This document shows, piece by piece, positions 44,561 to 58,075 of a DNA stretch of 64,000 nt. Source of the DNA: Schistocephalus solidus. Lineage: Eukaryota > Platyhelminthes > Cestoda > Diphyllobothriidea > Diphyllobothriidae. Every line of letters begins with the position of its first letter. Position 1 is the first letter of the stretch. The notes under the pieces are model-generated. The model had not been told where the DNA came from and did not search any database. It worked only from the letters and a program-made list of their open reading frames with translations. The stretch is taken from assembly GCA_017591395.1 (NCBI GenBank), contig WEDG01008989.1:37501-101500 (forward strand), in the 5' to 3' direction. Both the position numbers and the translations under genes were made by a program.

Positions 44561-47500
44561 CCATTTTGTGTGGGTCGCACAAGGTACTTAACTTTAGGAT
44601 GATTCTGATCGGTTTTTTTAAATCTTACAAAACTCCACAAAATTGGTTCAAAGACCAGTTCTTTTTTCCTGGAACGGCAAGATGGTAATAGGTGACCCAA
44701 CTCAGATAACAAGGGATAGGTCGGCAAGCACAACGGGAGCGCTGGTATTAGGACTTCGATGGATGGGGCTTAAGGAAGAAAAGGAAAGCGTTGACCTATG
44801 CCTTACACTATCCTTTGTTTTTAATAGGGTAAGCGTTAATTGCCAGGTTAGTAAGTCGGAAAAAATTGTTTGTTGCTCCGAAAAGTGCGTGGATTGCGAG
44901 ATCCGTTTGCTTTACGTCAAGCCGACCTCTGCACACAATCATTCCTAACTGACCTAACCCACTCTTATTCGGACCATTGACGGGAGTAAGAATAAGGACC
45001 GGTCTGCGTGATACGGATACGTTTTGAAAATATCGCAGCGTACTAATGGTTACCGCCTGAAAATTAGCCATTTGATCCAAGAATAAGGTCTTTCTGCAGC
45101 TAACAAACTAGTGTGACGCACTAATCTGGCAAGGATTGCGAAACCTAATGAGCCCAATGGATAGCATTAGGGTTATGGTGGCATGTGGAACGGTTGCGTA
45201 ATACACGCTGAAGTATCTTTTATTTCCTGAGTTTGGTCGCTTATAAAGTTCTTGCATACAGAAAGTTTCTTGAAGTTGGCCAAAAGGCAAAGATCATCTC
45301 AGTGATTTGACAGTGTTTTTAAAATTGGTAAGGCCTTTCTAGAAGTCAGAGCTACAGATACGTATGTTTTGATTGACGAGCTTGCCTGAAATAATGAGGA
45401 TGAAGCTGCCTCTCTGGTTCTTAATTATTTACTGGTTCCCCTTGCGCCGGCATAGCATGACGGTTGTATTAGTGATCCTGACGGATTTTTACCCCTCAAA
45501 ACATCTCTTGGAATTATGTAACGTGCTTGTTTCGAGAAATGGAGCCACCGTATCGAAAAATTTCTATAGGTTTTACACCTACATCCAAAGATTTTTAATC
45601 AGTAATTTCTAATTTGTTCCCTTTTCATTTTAAGTGGAACAAAACAGTAAAAATTCAGATTTAAAAAGCGATATTTTTTATTATATCTGGAAAGTAAGGA
45701 TTCCGATTTTGGATTTAAGGATGATATTCAAATAGTTATCTCGTAAAAGTTATACTTAAACGTCTGTAATGTTCTTTGGAAAAGAAAGAATAACTTCGTT
45801 CGAGTTGTACTACTGACCATTACGCCACATATTTGTGCAATTTCAGGAGGGCCAAGATTCCAGCTTTTTAATGAGATTCTTTTCTGATTGCCTACAAAAG
45901 TAGGACTCACAAAAAATGACAACATATTTAGTAAGCACATGCCCCATCGATATGTAATCCTTTATAAATTAAAATAAAGTTTTATCCAAAAATATTTGAA
46001 AATATGTTTTGTGGGCATTTGGTAAAAAATGTAATATCAAATGTGCACTTGAAGAAAATATGCTTGCTCCTGTCGAAAAATATGCAGTCATAAAATTCAT
46101 TAAGACCGTAACATGTACATACGTAGAGCATCGGATATTTCCGGTAATTTATACTACTAATGTACTGAACATGATCCAAATTAATAATCCAATTGTATAA
46201 ATTCTATATGACGTCTTCTTAATTGATAAGGGAGTGTATTATATTCCATTCCCGGAAAATAAGTCGCATGTATTTTTCAGATCATAAGCGCAACTTTATC
46301 TGCAGGTCAATTAAATAAATTGTCAGGTATTGAAAGGATATTTTACAACTGAAAATTTCTACTTCTCAGAGTGTATAAATGTAACCGTATGTTTTTAAGT
46401 GTATTTTAAAAGTGACGGAAAGTAAGCTATTCAACAGCTCGTCTCCTATCGTCACTGTATGATAATTAATAGAACAATAAGTCCACGTAATTCATTCTTA
46501 TCTGAAACGCATTTCAGGATTTCTGTTTAGATTTACTGAGGTAGGCCAGCCACTGTAGACAGCACGGCGTACCGTGAAAATTCCTACGAGAAGAAGATGA
46601 TTCTTTTACGATTTACATATTATATAGGCGTGGTTTGGTCTTCAGTGTAGTCAAATGTTTATCAGTTTTAGTAAATTCTTTTAAGAGGCCTCAGTTGCAG
46701 TGCTTGTGCTATGTTTACGGCTTAAGTAAATTACCAGAACAAATAAGATCTACCTTAAGAATATGTCAATCATCTTCCATAACATGGAACTTGCATAATA
46801 CAAGGTCAATCTTGGTTCAATTAAGCCTGTCGTCTGAGTTTCTTCCAACTCACTTAAAAACCCCGGTTTTTGCAGATAATTTGCTTGCAACGTAACTGGC
46901 TGTTGTCTGCTGCTGCGATAATGAGTGATTTTATCTCAAAATGTAGGCCATTTGAATAAAATTTTATAAATAATAAACATGACTTCTAACTTATAGGTCC
47001 TTTTAAAAGCCTTCCGTTTGGTATAAAACTCGTGGCTACGGGAATGTTGATAATAAATTTAAAAATTTAAAAAGATACAAATTGGCTTAATTTATCTGAT
47101 AAAAATATAGACAAATTGAATTTACCCTACGTATCTCTGGAGAAGTTAAAAAGTTTACATCGATACACAAAACGTTTGGCATGAGGATACTCACTTCTAA
47201 GCAATAATCATCAATATTTCAGGAAATCTTCTCTTGTTCAAATAATCTCAATTTAACACATAATGTTTGTCAGATTAAGCTCATTGTCTCACAAGTAGAT
47301 GGCTTATAATATTTTAAGTAAGCTTGCGTCGTAGGCCAGCAGACAAAATCTACCCAGCATAATTTAAATGCTCAAATTTAATTTTTACTCCGTTCTTATT
47401 AGATCTTGCCAGAACGCAACTCATACTTTTTAACAAAACACGCAAAGCCCATTTCAAAATTTTATTAATATCGGTTTAATTGTCAAAAGAACCCATCCAA

Positions 47501-50500
47501 CGTTTATACTAATGACTGTAAACTGGATGCAAATAGACGCCTGTTCATGGTCACAGGAATTATTTCTGGGCAAAATGGTTAATTTAAGATTTATAAATTG
47601 TTATTGTTAAACGTTTTAATGCAAAACTAAATATACATAAATGTAGCTTTCAGGAGATATTTGAGCTCAAAAAATTAGTTATACTTGGCAACGATCACGA
47701 GATACTTAACAAAGTCGTCCTTTTAAAAGTCAAATCCATCACTAAAATGGAGGGAATTTACGTCTTCTTAAATTGTTGAGACACAATTCTTTTTTTAAGC
47801 CGTTACATCAACCTTAATATTGCAGACTATTCATATTTTAAAAATAGTCGTTTGATTTGTTTTTCTCGAAGTATACAACGAAATAAACTTGTCTCAAATT
47901 TGGTTTATTCCTATTGCTTTACGTACTAACTTTAAAAGTCTGCCAGAATATTTCTCGCACGAGTTCATTGATGAACGAATTTATTGTCATCATGAGGCAT
48001 AAGTTTTAACAAGTTAAAAATTCCTAAACTTTCAATGACGAAAGCTAACCTAAGATAGATTAGGTATTTAAATATTGAATCTTAATCATTGCAACTATAT
48101 TTTATAATCTTGATAATGTGATAAATTTTTGTCTTAAGAAAGTTTTATTGGTGAATTGTATACTAACTTGAAACCCTCTACTTCGCAATAAGCAAATATT
48201 TCCATGCGCCTCAGAGGATGATTTAAAATTTTAATTTCATTATAAAATCTGCGCACGCGAATTAAGTCAAGCAAAATTGTGCTAGATGTCTCCACCGTGC
48301 TTTTAAAACTCATCACCTAGAATCAGAATTTGAAACTACAGAATGAGCAAATAATCGAATAAAGGTTTTTGGCTTTGGTTACGTGATTAATATTCGAAAA
48401 CGTTTTAAACGGTTCCGGCATACGATGTTTGTTATGTTATGTACACTGAGGGGGAACTATAAGCATTTTCGAGTTAAAAGATATGCGTTTGATGCTCTAC
48501 CAAACATATCGTGTTAAATATTATCAAATAATTAAAAATATGGACACGAATTTGTTATGCGTTCGATTAAATTCAAAATGTATCCCTTTACCATAAGCAA
48601 TTCTGGTGAGGTTCTATTTCGAATAATTGGTAGTTTAGTGTATTTTGAAGTACAAAAAATCTTTCCTTTCGTGCAGATGCACGAGAATCTTTTGCATTGT
48701 AGGCGTCATGTGACCACTCAGTAAACATCAATTGCTTTCAGCCGCCAAGAGCTTTCAGTGAATAAACCCATTAATGTTGGAAAAAGATTAATTATGTATG
48801 CTATAAAAAGCAATAAGAAGCGTTTTCGATTCTAAAAACATTGCAATCATTTGGATATTGGCAGATCATATGTCCGCACATTTGAGCCGAAAAAGCCCAA
48901 GTGATGAGACAGATGGTTTTGAGGGTACCCACATTTACTTCTTAAGTTGTCAGTAAGCTGTAACTCCATGAGCGATATGCATCACATTTTTTAATTCGTG
49001 ATAAGTTTCATTAAATAAAGTAGAGTTCCTATCTAATTAAACATCAATAGGGCTTCTACAATTTAGTTTTGATTATCTCACAGCCTCATCTCAGAATTTT
49101 TAATTTGCGCCAGGATACCGGCTTTTGCACAAACGTTTATCCGATCAGCTGAGGAAAGTCTACCCTGCAAAAATGGCCACTGACTTAGTAGGCGTTTTTC
49201 TAATTGGTTTTCGATGCTTTTATAAATCCAAATATATTGTGTAGATAACATATAAAAAAATATTCTTTGTGATAAGTCGGTAGGAAAGTGCCTTATACAA
49301 TGTGATATTTGAATCAAGTATCCCCTTTGAGTTTATAAATAATTTCCAAATTGCAGAGTAGTTTTAAGCCGCAACGACTGTCACACTTGCATGTAACTCT
49401 TCAAACGACGTATGTTTACATTTTGTCTAAGGTAAATCACAGCTTTCTCCATGTTTTAAGGAAGAAATAACATGGTGCTTACATAATATTTCAATGGACG
49501 TGGAGCACGTTGTATGGTTAATGGGCAAAATTAATAAACTACCGGATATGGTGAATTTTGAATGAAAATTTCGCGGTCTTAAAACCACATAATAAAAATG
49601 TTCAAAAATTAACTGCCACCCTTTATTCAATTTTACAATTATTTTATATTTGAATTTTTAAGGGCGTCAAAAAGCAATGTGTTAAATGAATATTACTATT
49701 GCAACCGTTTCGCAGAGTATACCTATGCATGAAATCAGAATGGCACAGCTTCAAAAGCTAGCGTCCGGATATAACTGAAATATCTTGATAATGGTCTGTT
49801 AGATAATCAGTATAACAACCCTAGTGAAATATTTTGTTCAAACCAAACCATGTTCCAGAATTTCCGCTGTGATTGGATTAGATAGGTTATCTGATGTATC
49901 AACCGAACTTTTTGAAACACATTTTTCGATGTAGAAGGATTATTTCAATGTGGTCGTCATTTTTGATTATCGTTCAGCAAAAATCTAATTTTTTTAGCTC
50001 TCCTGAGAGGACGACACATTTTTGAGTCCCAATTACGGCCACCTGTAACTACCACTTTCTAGAAAAAAATTACTTTAAATGTATTAAGAATTTTGTTATT
50101 TATTATCTCAGCTCATATAAATTTAAGGTAATTTTTGTATGAAACATATTCTTTAGTATTTACTATCATTTTGTGGTGGGTCAAATTTCCTCCAAATTTC
50201 ATGATCGACGGAAAGGAATATTTATGCTTTGAAATTAGATTCCCTGAAAACGTTAAGCAGGATATGTTCTTATGTTTGCTTTTAAACTTTGCAGTCTACA
50301 AGCTGTGCACGTTCCATTTTATGATGATATTCATTCTTCTATTCCACATAGGTTTCAGTAATGTTTGCAATGGATGTGTACTATAATGCATACTTCATAA
50401 GTAGCATTAACAAATGGATAGAGAGATGCTTTTTATGTAAAGAATTCACAAACTTACATCCTTTTTATTAGAAATATCTTAGAACCATAATTGGCCGTTC

Positions 50501-53012
50501 GTTTGGAAAGAAACTTTGAAGGCAAATAGATCCAAGAACGATTTCAATAAAAATAATTAAAGTTTTACGCCATGAAAAATAAATAAAATAAATGTCTACT
50601 AAGCAGGGAGTTATTTTTTGAATGCTGTTTTTGCACGCAGCTACAAAACGGCACTCTTTAGTCACATTTTTGGTATGCATGGGATTGTGCTGAATGATAA
50701 GCAGTATAAAAACCTACCTTTAGTATTCTTTCCTAATATAATTTGGATTTAAGCCCGTTAGTTAACGTTTCATGAGATTGTTCACTGCCGCATTGCATAT
50801 GAACTCACAACCATATGTGTTTGAATATTTCAAAGAACCGACCTAAACGAAAAGCAATAGAAGACGGTTATATGTACATTACCAAGGTGATTGCATGGCG
50901 GAATTTATAAGCGTCAATGTTAGCCTTAATGCTTTGGTTGGGATATGATGCGGAGCGTTGACATTTAGGATTAGGGTGAGGGTTAAAGTTGGGACACGAG
51001 AATGGACAGCTTCTCTGAAATGCAATCCAAAGTCGTTTTTAGTATTCGGGAAAATTCATATCTATTTCTAACCGAGAAGCCTTTATCTGGTAGTATCGCT
51101 ATCAAGAATGTTCTTGATGTATATTCATTATTGCTATGCATGTGGCATATATTTTTGATCAGAATTCGTAGGCGTAAAATAATAAGGCGACACAAATGTT
51201 GCAGCCAACCTCCAAGAACTTCAAACGATTGCAAGCATTTTACAAGCAAAAATTAGTTTACTTTTAGTTTAGCTTTCAGAAAACCAAACTTTCCAATAAG
51301 CTTGATAAATATAATGAATGCTTTACGTTTCTAATAGAATGATTTCAAAAAAATTCTGTCTAGAATACGTCTGGTTTGAAATAATTATCTTTAGGCTCCT
51401 TAATTTATACTGCTCTGTATCTTAGTAAAAAATGCGTGCAAGTAGCAAAAAGTGTGGTGCTGCTATGGTGACAGAAGATGGAAAACGAAAAGTGCAGCTA
51501 GTGTCTTCTAATTAGTGGTATTTGAAACGGTGGCTGTAGCCATTACCATGGCCGAAAAACTGAAAATTCGGTCACCCACATGTAATTACCTTCCCCTGTT
51601 GCCACTATCCACCTGTTGCTGATCAGAAGACATTGACTGCTATTCGGTTTTTCCCTCTGCACCATCCTAGCAGCAAAACGATTTGTTTCATCTTGTTGTC
51701 ATATTTCACTTATTTTTATGTCCGTATCTTTAAATGTATAATCAACACATTGTCTTTTGGTTTTTGTTGGAATTTCACAACTGTGTAATGATTCCACTTA
51801 AAAGAAAAATGTAAAAAATCTTTTAGCACAAGTATCGTAAGAAAAGTTTCTTAGGTACAGTAACATTACACCCAAGCGGTATTTTTAGGCAATGCTGCTG
51901 TGTCTTATAATTATCATCAGTAAATGTGCATGATAATTGAAAATCCCTGACAAATATCAATCTAATTCAGAATGAGACAGCTTAAAATAAACAGTTTTTA
52001 CACTTAAATGGCTGACGACCAAGGGAAATGTTTAATCTTTTTATTCTGAAGAAACTGAAAATAAACAGACTGCTAAAGAACAGAACATTCTGTAATTAGT
52101 TGACTTTTAACAGCTTGATGCAATTAAAAATTGCACTTTCTAGAATTTTGAACGTATTCTTGATGATTTTGACTGCATTATCTTAACCTTTGCTGAATTT
52201 TCGCTAACTAAACTGTTTGCTTTAAATCAAATATTTAGAAGCTTGTATGTCTTTATCAGCCAGTTGTCTATTTGCAGACCCGAGGTTTTAACCGTAATTT
52301 TAGTGATATGTGAAAATATTTCAACGCAGGGAACTGGCGTGGATGGCTCTATTTTAATTGCAGAAATAAGCTCTTTAGTCCCGCCTTTTTTATAACCTGG
52401 CATACAGCTGATCACATAGTGAATTAAAATTAGTTAGCGAAATCTTTTTATCGATTAGGCCAAGGCACAGGTTTGGTCATCCCTTCTTTTATCTTCCTTT
52501 CTCCAAGTCTGTAGTTCAGGGTTTGCGATAAGCTTAGGTTGCCATTGAATAATTTTATTACTTTAATTTATAGACAAGCACTGCTAGCGTTTATCAATCC
52601 CATATTACTAGTTTCTATGACCCTCAAATGGGATGCTAGTACTCAGATCAATGGTAAAGTTAACATTCAAGTTTCTGATCAGTCCTCATGAGAGATCAAA
52701 ACCATTCCTTCCCACATCTGTAAATCAACAGGTTTTAGAACTGAACCTTTGATAGGAGACTTGGTTTGCCGGGGATCTTAACTTGGTCTGAATATCGTGT
52801 TTTCTCACTCTCCATGAAATTCCTACTATCCATTTTAAAAATACTTTATATCACTCTTTAACCATTCCTGATTTAATTAAAATATATTTTCAGATATAAA
52901 TCTATAAACGGACAGCCCATTACCTGCAAGTAAGGGAGCTTAATATAATGGAATTGCAACAACAGCAAGTTCTTAAAACTGACTGCTGCATCGTTGGTTT
53001 ACATAAATATAT
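44561..53012. other. AT-rich DNA, no gene recognised
   Basis: About 8.4 kb of very AT-rich sequence with no convincing exon. A TTAGGGTGAGGGTTAAAG patch lies at 50966-50990. Open frames such as 46635-46895, 50135-50386 and 51002-51256 look like chance. It may be the 3' flank or spacer of the receptor gene. Confidence 0.4.
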
Positions 53013-54176
53013 TTACAGAATGTCCTGATCCGTCATTCTGCGTGTCAACTGGGAGCCCTGCGAAGGCATTGGTGTTTTCGACGGAGTTGCCAGTTTAGTG
53101 TTCCGAACTCTTGAATGCACTTTGTCCGTTTTGTATCTTCCGCACGTCAACATCCGTATAAGTTCTGTCCGAAAGTGCTCGCTTGTCAGCAAGTAAATGA
53201 CAATGTTGGTGTAGGAATCCAGAATTATGAGGAATTTTAGTAACTGTACGATTACTTTTTTGACTTCTATGCCAATGTGTTTCTCGAACACAATTATGAA
53301 AAACACCGGGGCCTCCAGTATTGTAAATACTGCTGCAATAAAGAAGATAGTGCGCGTCGCTCGAACTTGATTTGTCAGCCTTGGCGCGTTCTTTTTCTCA
53401 TAGCCACGTGGTAAAATTTTACCATGATTATTTGTCCCGGAGACTGTCGACTGACGCTGGAGCTGTGGTTGGGCTTTTGCCGAAGGACTTTTTTTAGCCG
53501 ATTCTATTCTAGGTCTTAAAAGGGTCCAAATCATGAACACAGTCGCCAAAGCGACGATGCTAATCGGAATGGCTGATTGATATGCAAAAAATACTTTTTC
53601 AAATATTTGTGCGTTTGTACTATTCGTTGGCGGTAGTCGTATCACTTTGTGTTCCAGATTTGTGCAAACTACAATGCTAAGGAAGGTCAAGCGGATGGCA
53701 CTGAATACCATGGCCAAGGTAACAACGCAGACAAGCAAAATTATTTGCCGATTGGGGCTCAAAATCTGCTTTGAGGATCGATGGGCCAGTGGACGAGTAA
53801 TGGCTTCACAACGTGAGAGCGCAATCAGTGTAACACACCAATTGCGAGAGCAAATTGCACTGTTGAGTAGACTGAAGCTGATGGCGGCCAGAATGTACGC
53901 CAGTAGAGTTTCGGGATGTGGCGAACCGTAGTCTTCCCAAACTTTATGCACAAAAATGGATGTATTTAGCCACATTTCAATTGAGGTTAGCGCGATGAGA
54001 CTCTTGCGCATTGACCCAAATCGTTTAGCTCCATTTCGGGCAAGTACAATGAGGGCGATAAGTTCAAGCATTATGGCAAACGAGGAGCAGACGAGAAGGC
54101 TGACGGTGATTCTGGCATCCTCAAGCTCCACTGGAGGTAACTCCTGGCAGTTATTCAGGTAATGAAGATTGAGCAT
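53013..54176 (-). CDS. Rhodopsin-type G-protein-coupled receptor, intronless
   Basis: A complete 387-residue frame. Seven hydrophobic segments at about 24-46, 59-79, 93-121, 143-169, 194-220, 275-297 and 308-331 give a plasma-membrane class A receptor; helix 8 is TSEHFRTELIRML with Cys345 as a possible palmitate site. The third inner loop (221-274) is long and basic, and the Ser/Thr-rich tail offers phosphorylation sites. A glycosylation sequon NST lies at 185-187. Motifs deviate: DRY is S121-R-C, NPxxY is N324-I-V-I-Y, CWxP is ILEAP, and no Cys sits at the usual helix 3 start (position 97 is Ala). The pattern N-x-x-I-Y-x-L-x-S-x-x-F-R fits peptide-type receptors, and the phrase WCVTLIALSRCEAITRPL recalls flatworm orphan receptors; the ligand is unknown. 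The start is the first ATG after an in-frame stop 22 codons upstream. Confidence 0.88.
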   Translation of the reverse strand: MLNLHYLNNCQELPPVELEDARITVSLLVCSSFAIMLELIALIVLARNGAKRFGSMRKSLIALTSIEMWLNTSIFVHKVWEDYGSPHPETLLAYILAAISFSLLNSAICSRNWCVTLIALSRCEAITRPLAHRSSKQILSPNRQIILLVCVVTLAMVFSAIRLTFLSIVVCTNLEHKVIRLPPTNSTNAQIFEKVFFAYQSAIPISIVALATVFMIWTLLRPRIESAKKSPSAKAQPQLQRQSTVSGTNNHGKILPRGYEKKNAPRLTNQVRATRTIFFIAAVFTILEAPVFFIIVFEKHIGIEVKKVIVQLLKFLIILDSYTNIVIYLLTSEHFRTELIRMLTCGRYKTDKVHSRVRNTKLATPSKTPMPSQGSQLTRRMTDQDIL

Positions 54177-56929
54177 CCTGAACTGTGCTCCTGCTATCCA
54201 CAGGCGGATAATGAAATGAACTGAAAACTTTTCATCTCGTCATTTTGGAGAGCACGCAAGTATACACCGAGAGCTTACGGATTTCATTGGGCAGAAAGCA
54301 AACCTATGGACGAATCATTCATCAACGGCAGTCTTAGGCAACGTGTGAACCAATCCCAACATGGATTTCTAGCGCAAGTAACCTACAATAAAACTGCATT
54401 TCACAGTAAAGGAAGGAGATAATCCAATAACACTTTCCCAATGAAAAAGTTTAACTTCACTCGAACTACAATTCATGGCTGTTTGCACACTCAAATTAAT
54501 AGTAAGGGTCCTGACAAATTTCCTTCATCTCATGCTACATTATTGTTCGAAAATACTGCGCAAATATTATAAGAAAAACAACCTCAGTTTACGTAGGGAT
54601 TTTGGAATATGCTTACGCTAGTTCTTATAGTTGCACTTAGCACCTTGACTTGAACAAATGAAAATAGTCCGTCCGCTCAGTTTATAATTAGCGAGACTGA
54701 GGCAAATATGTCTGTGTTTCGTTTTAAAAATCAAAACTTTACGGATTTAATAACCATTAAACTTAGCAATATCGGTACGACGGTCACCTTCAATTTCTCA
54801 TCTCTTGCTTTAGAAGGTACTTTCCTAATGATGGAAACCTAAATAATTTTCCCAAAGACACTTAAAATGTTATATGCAATGCCCTTTCCACTGAAACTGG
54901 AATGCTTTTATGGTCATGACCATTATATTTTCGTTAGGCAGACCAGTGTTTTTTAAGAGGCATGCAGGAGGAGGGATATGCCTATTTACCGAATTAGTGG
55001 TTTCGATTCAAATCAACTACAAAATAGGACCAGGCGACTTGTGCAATAACAGAAACGATGAGTTGCAGCAATTTGTGAGGGTAGTAAAGAAATCAATGTG
55101 GTCTGATACATTCTTCCAATTGAGGGGACCAACTGATTTTTTAAAATAAATCAGAATGATGTTCCACTCGTGATCGCTCAGCCATTTATGAAGGAAATGT
55201 TTATACTTCAAGTTAGGAACGTTGTTATGGTTTTCAAAAATAAAAGGAGCAATGTTTGCATGCAGGCATCTTAAATAAGATTTTAATTCCTTGTTGAAAT
55301 CTAGGTATACACCAACAATGGGAAAGAAATAACAGGAGCTGGCGTAAGGAGCATGGATAAGTTAATAACCAACTTTATAAAATTTGTGAATCGGCAATTT
55401 TCAACGTACGTTTTAACGTGTCGACAATGTTTTTAAATTTCTTCTCAAAAAACGTTATAAATCCAATGTAACTGCAATGACATTTATATTAAAATTTATT
55501 TATGCGAATGGGTTCACAATCGGTCTGCACTAGTTCTTATCAAGAAAACATCAGCCGTAAAGTTTTAGGGAACCCGTTATATTTGGTATCATGTATAATA
55601 ATGTATTCCTTTTAAAGTCTTAAAACGTTTATGCGCATAAATGATTACACATTTTAAGTTGATAATGATGCAAAACGCGCATTTGCCATTGAGAACGTCA
55701 AAAGACACGAAGGAAAATGCTATATGTCCGCTACCCGAAAATGCAGCTTTTATGCTGGCTATCTGTTGCAAAGAACGCACAACACTGAAGCTACGCATAA
55801 ATTTTTGAATATTTGCCAATTCCGATGGGGTGACACTCAAAAACCACAACGATGCGGGGATCCGTGACACCTATGTCAGTAAATTATATGATCTAGTGGC
55901 TAATATCCCGTTGAAAGCAATACAAAAATGCCATCATATACCAAAGCTCAGTGATAGGGCACGAAAGTTAAGCGACCAACTGTAGATGAGGGCTTTGCTT
56001 CTAGTTTAGCGTATAGAGCATAATGGCTTGGATTTTGTGCGTTCGCTTATAGATAAAACGCCGAAGTATAAGGTGTGCATGTTATAATCATGGTCTTTTC
56101 TATCATTATAATATATGAATTGGTAATTTTTCTGTGACGGTGAACTAAATATCCCATGGAATTTGTACCAGTGGATCAACTGTTTCCTGCAACCTATTCA
56201 AAATCAGCGTTAGACTGATACTGTCGATGCCTCTTAGAGCAAAAATAGGCTCCTAGTAAACGTCGTGTCTATTATTTCGCAAAAAACATCAAGTTGGTAA
56301 ATTCAAGCCTTAAAAGGACCCACCGCAATGGTATCACAGAGCTATAAAAAACTGACAATTTCGTACTAACCCAACCAGACATAGGGTCACAAATAGCACT
56401 GATGGCTAGGTCATCCTAATTTGCGCCACTTGAAGAAATTTTATCGATACTACACAATACTCGAAAAGGAAGAAATACAGGAATCAGACGGAAGGCATCG
56501 AGAGCCATTTGACAAAGGTGCTGGTCAAAGATGTTGTAGGATAAATACGTGGGAGTACGCCGATACTTAGAATGTAAGGGCCTTCCAAAAATTCCAAAAA
56601 CGATTATTACTGCGTGTATTCTGGCATATGAGAAATTTACCAACTCCTATCGTTGCAAAATTACAGGTAGAATAGATAAATCGCTGCAAAGTTCTCTGTG
56701 CCGGCGAAGTTTGACGGTCATTTATTTATGCCGACGCTAAAAAGAATATGAACCTTGGCGGATGGAACACGCTATCGATAGCTGTGTTATTACTGTTTAC
56801 CAACGTATGTCTCCTTAACTAATAAACTATTTTTATAACGCTATAAGACAAAAATACAAAAGATGCATGATATTAAAAATCGCAAAATAAATACTGGGAC
56901 AATGCATAAATGCCCAGTTTCTCTGCAAC
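54177..56929. other. Receptor 5' flank and AT-rich spacer
   Basis: Contains the presumed promoter and 5' untranslated region of the minus-strand receptor, but no TATA or initiator motif I would defend. Short open frames (54910-55149, 55589-55870, 56416-56643) are not supported. Confidence 0.35.
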
Positions 56930-58075
56930 GTCCAGCTATAGAGACACCTAGACTGTGTGGCGATGGTTGTATCTCGCAAAGATATTTACGGTCGAGGTCG
57001 CGTATACGATTCTGAAGGATACCATCTATGACCTCACATTTGCGGTTGGTATGGGGACGATATTTTCTACCTGACAAGTCATACCAGCAATGTCGATTAC
57101 CTAGTTCAAAAGTTTAACAAGGTGCGTCCTTCGCTAAAGTGTGCTTCGGAGCCGGAAACTGATGACCGCATCGCTTTTCTCAATGTCATTCTGTGCAGAA
57201 ATAAGAAGAGGCGTATCACACCCAAGGTATTAAGTAATTAAACTTGAATAGAATGGTAAATTGGTTTCAGAGTTTTGTTTTGGGTCTCAACCAAAATGTT
57301 GTCTAGGGTTTAACCACTATAGTGCGACGTATCTCCTCTCCTTAAACGGTTAAATCAGATCACCAGCAGCTTCAGAAATTACTTCTTGAAATTGGCTACC
57401 TCTTGAGATTAATTCTCTTGAATCTTAGGAAGCACACATCAAAACTTCTACCGCAAATGCATAAAAGACAGACTTATTTATAAGGCTAGTTCATGCTCGG
57501 GCCGCAACGACTAAAAGTCTGAAGAAAGCGTCCACGAGCACGTTCTCCGTGGCGAACCAATATGAATTCATCCCGAACCCTCCCCTCGTGCGCTTCAGAC
57601 CGCCTCCTATTGAAGGTCAAATCAATGCGTCTTTACGCATTCACTTGGTCCTGTGAAGCGCGTTACATTGGCCTTCAACGACGTACCTGTAAAAGAGGAT
57701 ACATAATCATATACCTGCCTGGTTAGGCAAAGGGGAAACTCGGTCGATTTCAAGTTTAATTCTCACACATCAACTTGATATAACCACTAAGCTGACGCCA
57801 AAGAGGTCTGCCAGATTGTCAACCAGGCATCACCAAACTATTCTAATTGCCAACGCTAAAGAGAATTTAAACAGCAAGGATGTTGTTTATTGGATCAATG
57901 ATTCCAGCTCATTTTTTTGGGAGAAGTTGATACAGGTAGTATTTCTTCCATGGCTGAATTCAGGTCGTGATGACAGTCCGTTCCGACCCCCTGAAAACAC
58001 GCATAGCACTCCGCGTATTTTTTTCGTAGCTGCAGCGCTCAAACCCTTTTTGCGATCATCCTCAACTTGAACGTC
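56930..58075 (+). mobile_element. Penelope-like element family B, RT and endonuclease remnants
   Basis: RT part 57041-57240 reads CGWYGDDIFYLTSHTSNVDY and VQKFNKVRPSLKCAS, matching YGWYVDDILSLTDH of the copy at 60010; the catalytic YxDD is kept as YGDD. Endonuclease part near 57640-57730 reads FTWSCEARYIGLQRRTCKRG, a GIY-YIG core. Stops and shifts separate the two parts, and upstream RT motifs are not readable. The tail (57816-58070) is open but diverged. Confidence 0.7.

Noticed and set aside
53647..53931. Plus-strand frames within 53.6-54.2 kb
   Set aside because: Shadows of the receptor gene on the minus strand.
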